The notes under the pieces were generated by a model that saw only the letters and a program-made list of their open reading frames with translations, was not told where the DNA came from and made no database searches. A program made the translations under genes and the position numbers. Below, one piece after another: positions 16,239 to 24,045 of a stretch of DNA of 37,681 nt. Position 1 is the stretch's first letter. Every line of letters begins with the position of its first letter. This DNA comes from a bacterium (GTDB lineage: Bacteria > Patescibacteriota > Gracilibacteria > UBA1369 > PNNO01), in NCBI GenBank assembly GCA_021158225.1, contig JAGGUZ010000008.1, positions 1-37,681 of the forward strand. Reading direction: 5' to 3'.

Positions 16239-17915
16239 ATGAAAAAAGAATCACTGTTTAGTGCAAGTCTTATTTTGTTAACAATCTTAAGCTTTTCATT
16301 CGTAGCAACTTCGTGCTCATTATTCGGATCAGATAACAAAAACGAGGTTAGGTTTGAAAACAATGTACAAGAAAAACGTGTCGGCATACTTAAATCTCTC
16401 GGAGGAATGAGCGTGGGAGAAGCAACTCATCTGCTTGAACTTGATAACGGATCTACAATACGCCTTAGAAGCCTTAACACAGACTTAAACAGCAAAAAAT
16501 ATCTCTCAAAAAGAGTTGAGGTTCGTGGTCCTATAGCTACAACAAGCGATGGAAAAAGTCTAATGGATGTTCAAAATATCGATATCGCAGAAGACAAAGA
16601 ATCAACAAATCCAGTTACAGGAGTTGAGACACCATATACAAATGCAAAAATGGGAGTGCATCTTACTTACTTGGATTCGTGGCAGTTAACGGAAGAAGAC
16701 ACAAGATTGATTTTTACATCACCGGCCGACAATGAAGCAACGGACTCTATAACAATCGAGAAAATTCCAAACCCTCAGAAAAGAACTCTTGAAGAATTTT
16801 TACAAGTTCCTTCAAATGAATCCAGCTTATTAAATTCCGGATATACTCAAACATTGGTCGGAACAGATCATTTAAATGGACTCAAAAAGGAAAGTAACGA
16901 CAGATATAAACTTGATGTATGGCTTACAAGAGGAGATGCCGTGTATCAATTTGAATTTACAGGATCAGATCATCCAGATTTGGCAAAAAACAGAAACACC
17001 TTTTTCTCTATGATAGCCAGTTTTAAATTTGTCGGGATACTTGAAGACAATAAGGCTGATAATGGAGAAAACATTAAGCCGGAAGAGAACACTTCCACTG
17101 AAGATAGAAAAAACACATTGAGTACAGAAGAAGATACTTCAAAACCGGAAGCAGACACTGCTAACAATTTGGCAACAGAGAAAGACTCCCCCGCTGTTAT
17201 AACCGCTGACAAGCAAGAATCTAGCACACTTACCACCACATACAATTCGGTTGCCCGATATTTAAGCGAACAAATTAATACATTGGCTCCAGAACCTTCC
17301 GAGAACAAATCATGGAAAGCATATTCATTTGAATTTACAGATCCGAATTATGTTTACATAAATTACGGCGATGGAGTTGTTAAAAAGAGGATTCTTGTAA
17401 CCTACACCGAAGAAGGGACAGGATTCAACACAAATGTAGAAGCTTATTTTAATCAAGGAGAAACAACATCATGGGAACGGGTAAGCGGAGAAAACCCGGT
17501 AGAAAATGCTAAAAAAACAGTTATAACTTTGGATAGTGAAAATACAACTCAACCAACTGTCGTAAAGGAAGGATATAGATATTTTGAAAGCTTGCCATAT
17601 GATTTTTTGGCGCAATATCCATCAAGCTGGTATTTTAGCGGAACAAGCGGAAGCGGAGATGTTTTGCATCACTATGGATTTAGTAACGAACCTGTCGAAA
17701 ATGGGAATGAGCTCGTTAGTATTGACATTGTGAAAGGACCATTACCAAGCGGATCATCAATTTCGGTCGGAGGAAACACCGGCGTGAAAGTTTATGAAAA
17801 TGGCGAAGTGGCAATATATATTAAAAGGGACGACGGGAATTTATACAAAATTCACGGCAATAGCGATCAGGAAACAACCGTAATTGAAATAGCCTCCACT
17901 ATTACAGCCAGCTAG
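16239..17915 (+). CDS. Large lipoprotein with PsbP-like domains, unknown function
   Basis: 558 aa. Signal segment 5-25 ends in ATSC (C26), a plausible but imperfect lipobox. Three parts follow: a beta-rich N-terminal region (35-130); a domain (about 140-265) beginning with YLDSWQL and ending SMIASFKFVG, similar in layout to PsbP/MOG1-like secreted domains; an acidic, Thr/Glu-rich linker (270-340); a middle domain (345-450); and a second PsbP-like unit near the end beginning YPSSWYF (about 480-558). I do not know a function. It would sit on the outer face of the membrane. It has its own promoter and no SD. Confidence 0.72.
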   Translation: MKKESLFSASLILLTILSFSFVATSCSLFGSDNKNEVRFENNVQEKRVGILKSLGGMSVGEATHLLELDNGSTIRLRSLNTDLNSKKYLSKRVEVRGPIATTSDGKSLMDVQNIDIAEDKESTNPVTGVETPYTNAKMGVHLTYLDSWQLTEEDTRLIFTSPADNEATDSITIEKIPNPQKRTLEEFLQVPSNESSLLNSGYTQTLVGTDHLNGLKKESNDRYKLDVWLTRGDAVYQFEFTGSDHPDLAKNRNTFFSMIASFKFVGILEDNKADNGENIKPEENTSTEDRKNTLSTEEDTSKPEADTANNLATEKDSPAVITADKQESSTLTTTYNSVARYLSEQINTLAPEPSENKSWKAYSFEFTDPNYVYINYGDGVVKKRILVTYTEEGTGFNTNVEAYFNQGETTSWERVSGENPVENAKKTVITLDSENTTQPTVVKEGYRYFESLPYDFLAQYPSSWYFSGTSGSGDVLHHYGFSNEPVENGNELVSIDIVKGPLPSGSSISVGGNTGVKVYENGEVAIYIKRDDGNLYKIHGNSDQETTVIEIASTITAS

Positions 17916-17995
17916 AAACAATTCGCCTTGCTTGTTCAATAATTTTATACAACATATTTTACCGATTGAGTAAAGAGATTTTACCACTTCTTAAA

Positions 17996-18024
17996 TTCAA
18001 ATTTTGGCTATTTTATGCTAGAAT
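17996..18024 (+). promoter_or_regulatory. Predicted extended -10 promoter for clpC
   Basis: TTCAAA (17996-18001), a 17-bp spacer, and TAGAAT (18019-18024) preceded by TGC, an extended -10. It lies 31 bp before the ATG at 18056. No CtsR- or CIRCE-like operator is visible. Confidence 0.6.
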
Positions 18025-18055
18025 TTAATGACGATTATAAATTATAACAATAGCT

Positions 18056-20626
18056 ATGGATAATTCACAAAGATTCGAAAAATTTACAAAAGAAGCTAAA
18101 CAAGCTCTTGTAGTTGCCCAAGAACGCGCAAAAGAGGCTAATCTTAGTTATGTAGGTACTGAGCATATTCTTATTGGGATTCTCTCTCAAAAAAACTCTC
18201 TTGGATCACATATTTTAAGAAATTTCGGTGTTTCAGACGACAATGTGCAACTTGTACTTAAAACGGTAGGGAGACTAACTACTCAAGGTAAACGGGCTAC
18301 AAGCAGACCGGGAGGACTTAGTGGTTTTGCCAAAAAAGTTATCGAAGATGCCGTAAAAGTCGGAGAAAAATTCAATCATTCGTTTATCGGAACAGAGCAT
18401 TTGCTGTATTCTCTTGTATCTCAAGACAATACAGCGGCAACGGTAATACTTGAAAATATGCGTGTAAACCCAGAAGATATTAAAGATCAGTTAACACAAA
18501 CATTCGAAAAAGGGCAAACAGCTCAACAATCGGCAACAATGAACCAGAATGGGCCAGGAGTAAATCCTATGGAATTTTTTCTAAACGGATTACAAGGAGT
18601 ACTTGTAGGAAATGTAGAGAAAGACCAATTTAATAAAACGAAAAAGAAAGATGGTAAAAAAAGCAAAACACCGGCACTTGACTACTTTACAAGCGACCTT
18701 GTTAAAGAAGCCTCTGAAGGAAAACTCAGCAAGGTTGTCGGAAGAAAAAAGGAGATAGAACGCGCAATAAGCATCCTTTGTAGAAAAACAAAAAATAATC
18801 CGGTTATGATAGGAGAACCCGGTGTAGGAAAAACGGCAATAGCAGAAGGACTTGCCCAAGCAATTGCCGTGGATAACGTGCCGGAAATTCTTATGAACAA
18901 AAAAATCCTATCTCTTTCCATGACATCGGTTATAGCCGGAACAAAATACAGAGGAGAATTCGAAGAAAGAGTAAAGCAGATTCTTGACGAACTAAAAACC
19001 GTTAAAAACGCAATTCTATTTATTGACGAAATCCATACGGTCGTAGGCGCCGGATCCGCAGAAGGATCTCTTGATGCCGCCAATATACTCAAACCGGCGC
19101 TTTCTCGTGGAGACATCCAAATAATCGGAGCTACCACTACAGCCGAATATAGGAAACAAATAGAAAGCGATGCGGCTCTCGAACGAAGATTCCAACCGAT
19201 AATTGTACCCGAACCAACTCAAGAAGAGACCAAAGCAATGCTTGAAGGACTTAGAAAATCATTTGAAAACCATCACAATTTGCAAATTACAGACAAAGCA
19301 ATTGATTCCGCAATCTCAATGTCGGCAAGATATATAAACGACAGATTCCTTCCGGATAAAGCAATTGATCTTATTGATGAAGCCGCCGCACTTATGAGAG
19401 TTAATGCAAAAGGAGACAACAGCGCTCTTAAAAAACTGCAAAAAAAACTAAATCATATTATAAAAACCAAAGAAGACGCTGTTTCAAGACAAGATTACGA
19501 AAAAGCCGCACAACTTAGAACAGATGAACTTGCAATTCTTAAAGATATAGAAAATGCGAGGATTATAAATATCCCCCGCTCACAAAGGAAAAAAGTTACT
19601 GAAGACAATATATCTCAAGTTGTATCAAATATGACCGGTATTCCCGTAACAAAGCTCGTTAAGTCCGACATGCAAAGACTTATGAATCTTGAAAAGAGAC
19701 TAAAAAAACGCATTGTTGGGCAAGATGAAGCCATAGAAACCGTTTGCAGAGCAATTAGAAGATCGCGTGCCGGTTTTGCCGATCAAAATCGTCCAATAGG
19801 TTCGTTTATTTTTATGGGACCAACCGGAGTAGGTAAAACCGAATTGGTTAGAGCTCTTGCTCAAGAAGTTTATAACGACAAAGACGCACTTATTAAAATA
19901 GATATGAGTGAATTCATGGAAAGACACAGTACTTCAAGACTTGTTGGAGCAACAGCCGGCTACATCGGCTACGAAGATGGAGGCCAACTTACAGAAGCCG
20001 TTAGAAGAAAACCTTATAGTATTGTGCTTTTTGACGAAATAGAAAAAGCCCATACAGATGTTTTCAATCTGCTCCTTCAAATACTTGAAGACGGAGTACT
20101 AACCGACAATAAAGGTAGAAAAATAGATTTTAAAAATACAATCATAATTCTAACATCAAATATAGGGGCAGAACGCCTTACTAAAAAGGCAGCACCAATC
20201 GGATTTTCAAGTGAAAAAAATAAACTCGAGCAAGCCGAGGAAGATTATAAAAGAACAAAAGAAGAGATACTTAATGATCTTAAAGGACATTTTAAACCGG
20301 AATTCCTAAACAGAATCGATAAAACAATTGTATTCAGGGCACTTACCCAGAAAGATATTGCGAATATAGTTACTCTTCATATTTCAATGTTGCAAAAAAG
20401 ACTATCCTCAAAAAATCTAACCATCGAAATGACTCCTGCGGGATTAAAGTTGCTGGCGAAAGCAAGTTACGATCCTCAATACGGAGCAAGACCGGTACGC
20501 AGAGCAATTCAGGACCTTGTAGAGGATCCTTTAACTCAAAAATTCCTTGAAGGTGAATTTAAGGAAGGAGACGCTGTTATTATTTCGGTTTCAAAAGAAG
20601 AATTGACACTGAAAAAGAAAAAATAG
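18056..20626 (+). CDS. clpC: ATP-dependent Clp protease ATP-binding subunit ClpC
   Basis: 856 aa. Two Clp N repeats (about 5-75 and 80-150), AAA D1 with GEPGVGKTA at 253-261, a UVR-type coiled segment (about 465-498, KEDAVSRQDYEKAAQLR), and AAA D2 with GPTGVGKTE at 588-596. The short middle domain and UVR motif mark ClpC rather than ClpB. An IGF tripeptide at 715-717 is in the position of the ClpP-docking loop, so it should feed substrates to a ClpP peptidase, which is not in this window. A Gln-rich linker follows the N domain. Confidence 0.95.
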   Translation: MDNSQRFEKFTKEAKQALVVAQERAKEANLSYVGTEHILIGILSQKNSLGSHILRNFGVSDDNVQLVLKTVGRLTTQGKRATSRPGGLSGFAKKVIEDAVKVGEKFNHSFIGTEHLLYSLVSQDNTAATVILENMRVNPEDIKDQLTQTFEKGQTAQQSATMNQNGPGVNPMEFFLNGLQGVLVGNVEKDQFNKTKKKDGKKSKTPALDYFTSDLVKEASEGKLSKVVGRKKEIERAISILCRKTKNNPVMIGEPGVGKTAIAEGLAQAIAVDNVPEILMNKKILSLSMTSVIAGTKYRGEFEERVKQILDELKTVKNAILFIDEIHTVVGAGSAEGSLDAANILKPALSRGDIQIIGATTTAEYRKQIESDAALERRFQPIIVPEPTQEETKAMLEGLRKSFENHHNLQITDKAIDSAISMSARYINDRFLPDKAIDLIDEAAALMRVNAKGDNSALKKLQKKLNHIIKTKEDAVSRQDYEKAAQLRTDELAILKDIENARIINIPRSQRKKVTEDNISQVVSNMTGIPVTKLVKSDMQRLMNLEKRLKKRIVGQDEAIETVCRAIRRSRAGFADQNRPIGSFIFMGPTGVGKTELVRALAQEVYNDKDALIKIDMSEFMERHSTSRLVGATAGYIGYEDGGQLTEAVRRKPYSIVLFDEIEKAHTDVFNLLLQILEDGVLTDNKGRKIDFKNTIIILTSNIGAERLTKKAAPIGFSSEKNKLEQAEEDYKRTKEEILNDLKGHFKPEFLNRIDKTIVFRALTQKDIANIVTLHISMLQKRLSSKNLTIEMTPAGLKLLAKASYDPQYGARPVRRAIQDLVEDPLTQKFLEGEFKEGDAVIISVSKEELTLKKKK

Positions 20627-20628
20627 CC

Positions 20629-20658
20629 TTGCATAACCAAACTTATATTGAGTATACT
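20629..20658 (+). promoter_or_regulatory. Possible promoter for the S1-domain gene
   Basis: TTGCAT (20629-20634), an 18-bp spacer and TATACT (20653-20658). The -35 is poor, the -10 good. It would give a leader of about 90 nt. Confidence 0.45.
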
Positions 20659-20690
20659 TTCATAGCTCGTGTTTTTTCAACAATTCATAG

Positions 20691-20741
20691 TAGAGCCGTT
20701 GCTAAGAACCTCGAGCCATAAGAATCACTTAAAAGGCTCTA
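20691..20741 (+). promoter_or_regulatory. Inverted repeat in the S1-gene leader
   Basis: TAGAGCC (20691-20697) and GGCTCTA (20735-20741) form a perfect 7-bp stem around a 37-nt loop that also contains GAGCC. It ends 14 bp before the ATG, so folding could hide the weak AAGG ribosome site. Ribosomal protein S1 represses its own translation in other bacteria; a link here is inference. Confidence 0.45.
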
Positions 20742-20755
20742 TTAAATAAGGTTTT

Positions 20756-21943
20756 ATGAGTACTCAAATGACCAAAATTTTTGGTGATGAAAATGAAGTT
20801 ATGGAAACTTTAATGAAAGAATCACCGGAAATTGTATTCCCGCAACCGGGAACTCTTATTGAAGGAACCGTCACCGATATACATAAAAACAAGATACTGG
20901 TTGACCTTGGCGGAATTACAACCGGTATTATCGCAGGAAAAGAATCTCACGACAGCCACAATACTGTAGAAGAACTAAAACCCGGCGATAAAATATCCGC
21001 TTATATTATAGAAAGTGAAAATCCGGATGGACTTGTTGTGCTTTCACTTAGACGTGCAAGCCAAGAAAAGAGCTGGAAAATGTTTGTCGATGCTTATGAA
21101 GAAGGAGATGTTATACAGGCGACAGCAAATGAAGCCAATAAAGGCGGATTATTGTTGGAAGTTGATGGGATTAAAGGGTTTATTCCGGTTTCTCAACTTG
21201 CTCCAATGCATTATCCTCGTGTTAATGGCGCAGACTCAAATCTTATCTTAAAAAGGCTTCAAGATCTTATAGGTAAAACATTTGATGTAAAAGTAATTAA
21301 TGTTGACCATGATAACGGGAAACTTATTCTTTCCGAGAAAGCCGCTATGAGAGAACAACGAGAGAAATCTCTTGGAAAACTTAAAGTTGGACAAAAAATT
21401 AAGGGTGAAATCAGCGGAATTGTTAAATTTGGTATTTTTGTCGCATTTAACGGACTCGAAGGGCTTGTTCATATATCGGAAATTGCATGGGGACATGTTA
21501 AAGATCCGGCCGAATTTGGAAAAATCGGTGACCAAGTTGAAGTCCTTGTTATCGGAATCGAAGGAGAAAAAATTTCATTGAGCATGAAAAGACTTGTTCC
21601 GGACCCTTGGGTAGAAGCTGCAAAAACATTCAAAATCGGAACAATCGTTGAAGGCGAGATAAATAAAATCACGCAATTTGGTGCATTTATGAAGTTAAAC
21701 GATGAAATAAACGGACTAATTCACCTCTCTGAAATTACAGACGAACAAATAGAAGATGCTTCTTCTGTTCTTAAGGTCGGAGAAAAAGTAAAAGCAAAGA
21801 TTATTAGTGTAGATCCAGATGAACACAGAATTGGACTTTCAATTAAAGCTCTAACCGAAAAGCCGAAGAAAAATGATAAAAAAGATAAAGAAGAAGATAA
21901 AGCTGATGAAAACAAACCTGAAAAAGAGGAAGAAGAAAAATAA
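20756..21943 (+). CDS. rpsA: S1 RNA-binding domain protein (ribosomal protein S1-like)
   Basis: 395 aa with four S1 domains at about 27-100, 113-195, 208-280 and 293-368, the last two with the clear GLVHISEI and GLIHLSEI motifs. The C-terminus is a Lys/Glu tail. Four-domain S1 proteins are the usual form outside the six-domain Proteobacterial type; the role is to hold mRNA on the 30S subunit. In a genome where most starts lack an SD, S1 is probably important for initiation. The gene ends 2 bp before the stop of the convergent 661-aa gene. Confidence 0.92.
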   Translation: MSTQMTKIFGDENEVMETLMKESPEIVFPQPGTLIEGTVTDIHKNKILVDLGGITTGIIAGKESHDSHNTVEELKPGDKISAYIIESENPDGLVVLSLRRASQEKSWKMFVDAYEEGDVIQATANEANKGGLLLEVDGIKGFIPVSQLAPMHYPRVNGADSNLILKRLQDLIGKTFDVKVINVDHDNGKLILSEKAAMREQREKSLGKLKVGQKIKGEISGIVKFGIFVAFNGLEGLVHISEIAWGHVKDPAEFGKIGDQVEVLVIGIEGEKISLSMKRLVPDPWVEAAKTFKIGTIVEGEINKITQFGAFMKLNDEINGLIHLSEITDEQIEDASSVLKVGEKVKAKIISVDPDEHRIGLSIKALTEKPKKNDKKDKEEDKADENKPEKEEEEK

Positions 21944-21945
21944 TT

Positions 21946-23931
21946 TTAAGCAACAGATTGCAATTTCCCGGCTTTAGCTCGTGAAGCAAGTTCCAAGGCC
22001 GGGTTTAGATATTGTCCAACATTTTCCGAATGGGAAACGGATGTAGCCACAATTCTTACATTAGGATACTTGGGATTTGTAAAAACGGTTTCCTTCCCTC
22101 TTCTATACCCTTTTAAGTGTAACCTTGCAATAATTGATTTTGCTATTTTTTCTGTTTTTGTCCCAACCCTGTATGAGATATAAAGAGAATGATCTTTATT
22201 ATGCAAAACTTCGTTAATTTCCGGTACCCAATATGTTGCATCAGAATAGAAATAAGAAAATTTGTACGGTAAATGTAATCTTGAAATTCCGACAAGAGCT
22301 TTTCCACCCATGCTATGACCAACCAAATCGATATTTTTAACAGACGTTGCACCTGATTTTTCCTTGAATTTTGATGTTATAACCCCAAATAACGCACTTG
22401 CGGAAGATTGATTCCAGAGTTCTCTATACCAATATTTTGAAGCTCCGCTGTCCTTTTCATTTCCGCTAAGATAGGATCGCATATGCGAAGCTAGAACAAA
22501 ATGTACATTCTCCCCTTTTTCCCAACGTGATTCTAATATTGCAAATATTCTTTTCTTCGAGCTTAAAAAATCTTCACGCGCCGCTTTTGCCAATACTTCC
22601 GGAGGTGGCTCATTAACCGGACCATGCGCTTTATACCACGCTTGAATAGCTTTGTAATGTCCCCTGCCGGCGAAGTAAACTATTAATTTAGGCTTAGAAT
22701 CTTTTAATTTTGGATATTTTTTTAAATTCGGACTTAACATACTGGCAAACATATGTCTTCCGGGAAGTTTGAATGTTTCCTGCGTACAATTTTGTTTCAT
22801 CTCTTCCGGTGTTTCTTTAAAAGAAGCCGGCGCAGGAGCTAACTTTGCAGGAGGTGCAGAAAATGTAGGAAGTGCCGAAGGCGCTGAAGATGCCGAAAAT
22901 GCAGGAGACACCGAAGATGCAGAAGATGCTACAGGCGAAGAAGAAGAAGTGAAGGAAGAAGAAGAAGACACAGAATGTCCAACAGATGCGGAAGACTCCG
23001 AAGATCCATAAGAACTTGCAGTAACACGTCGCATTGTACTAACAGATTGATCGGAATTTTTTAGCCAAATTCTATGGGCTTTCGTCCGTATTTGAATATA
23101 AGTTTTCTCCGCTTTTGCTATACGTTTATATGCCTCGCTGGCCACGGAAACAGTCCCAACAATTCTTATTTTATCACCACCCTTTAAATAAATTCTTTCT
23201 CCGGTAACAACATTTACATATGAAATTCTCCCACCTTTCCCCGGATCATTTATAGTCCTACTACAAACCATTTTCTTATCACCGCGCATAACAATAATCG
23301 TCCTTACGTTTGCAGGTAAAATATGTTGATAATCCAAATATTTTTTATGCTTTAATCTATTTAAAGAACTAGCCGATACGGTTAAACTTCTTGCCCCGAC
23401 TTGACTTGATATTGTACTTGCCAAGTAAGCGGCTTTTTTTACCGGATCCTCCGTCTTTTCTCCTTCAATATCAATTTTGCCAGATTCGATTCGAGAGAAC
23501 TTAGTAGAATTAAGTTTTTTTACAACTTTATCTCGAGTAGCATCGGTAAAACGTTTAATACTCGAAACAAACGGTTTTAAATCTTTATCTATTTGTTTTT
23601 GTAATATCAGAATTTCCAATTGCTTCTCCACCCAAACAGCAAGAGAACCAATTGAAGTTTGTTTCCCTTTCTCCCTAAAAACTATTTTACCCCCCACTTT
23701 TTTACGCTCAATTTCCTTCCCGCAAATAGTAAGAACAACCACCTTTGGTTTTTCCTTTTTTTCATTCCTTTTTTTTGCAACATCAATACGCTTCGCCCCT
23801 GTTTCCTTTGTCTGTTTCGTATATTCTCCAGCCTTTTTTTTTGCCTGTTCGTTAGTCTTCGGAGTAGTCTCCGGAGATTTAGGCTTTTTAAAATCGCCTA
23901 ACACCTCTTTTGATCCTCTTGTAAGTGGCAT
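21946..23931 (-). CDS. Multi-domain protein with C-terminal alpha/beta-hydrolase (GHSMGG) domain
   Basis: 661 aa, family not recognised. Residues 1-65 are Lys/Thr-rich without a signal peptide. A middle part (about 65-315) contains a compact beta-rich unit (RTIIVMRGDKKMVCSRTIND, then GERIYLKGGDKIRIVGTV). Residues about 318-385 are a Ser/Ala/Pro low-complexity linker. The C-terminal 250 residues look like a lipase/esterase fold: LIVYFAGRGHY for the first strand and oxyanion region, the nucleophile elbow GHSMGG with S540, and H634 (VSHSEN) as the likely catalytic His. No acid residue can be assigned with certainty. It is probably cytoplasmic, or exported by an unrecognised route. It is divergent from the helicase-nuclease gene and ends 2 bp from the S1 gene. 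Confidence 0.7.
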   Translation of the reverse strand: MPLTRGSKEVLGDFKKPKSPETTPKTNEQAKKKAGEYTKQTKETGAKRIDVAKKRNEKKEKPKVVVLTICGKEIERKKVGGKIVFREKGKQTSIGSLAVWVEKQLEILILQKQIDKDLKPFVSSIKRFTDATRDKVVKKLNSTKFSRIESGKIDIEGEKTEDPVKKAAYLASTISSQVGARSLTVSASSLNRLKHKKYLDYQHILPANVRTIIVMRGDKKMVCSRTINDPGKGGRISYVNVVTGERIYLKGGDKIRIVGTVSVASEAYKRIAKAEKTYIQIRTKAHRIWLKNSDQSVSTMRRVTASSYGSSESSASVGHSVSSSSSFTSSSSPVASSASSVSPAFSASSAPSALPTFSAPPAKLAPAPASFKETPEEMKQNCTQETFKLPGRHMFASMLSPNLKKYPKLKDSKPKLIVYFAGRGHYKAIQAWYKAHGPVNEPPPEVLAKAAREDFLSSKKRIFAILESRWEKGENVHFVLASHMRSYLSGNEKDSGASKYWYRELWNQSSASALFGVITSKFKEKSGATSVKNIDLVGHSMGGKALVGISRLHLPYKFSYFYSDATYWVPEINEVLHNKDHSLYISYRVGTKTEKIAKSIIARLHLKGYRRGKETVFTNPKYPNVRIVATSVSHSENVGQYLNPALELASRAKAGKLQSVA

Positions 23932-23985
23932 AATTTTTTATATTTACAAATTATATTATTATATCAAATTTTTGGCTTTAATTCA

Positions 23986-24019
23986 AGCAAGGAGCACACT
24001 TTTGCACTCTTTGCTTTTT
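23986..24019 (+). terminator. Terminator-like hairpin just upstream of the helicase-nuclease gene
   Basis: AGCAAGGAG (23986-23994) pairs with CTCTTTGCT (24007-24015): 9 bp with one G-T, a 12-nt loop, then five T. It points toward the helicase gene and lies between two divergent genes, so no upstream plus-strand gene needs it. It could be an attenuator if the helicase promoter is further left. Confidence 0.5.
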
Positions 24020-24045
24020 AAATATATTCAAGTTAAACTAACGCT

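Noticed and set aside
22769-23011. Plus-strand Glu/Ala/Asp-rich frame inside the 661-aa gene
   Set aside because: It is the antisense of the Ser/Ala/Pro linker and has no start signal or conserved motif.
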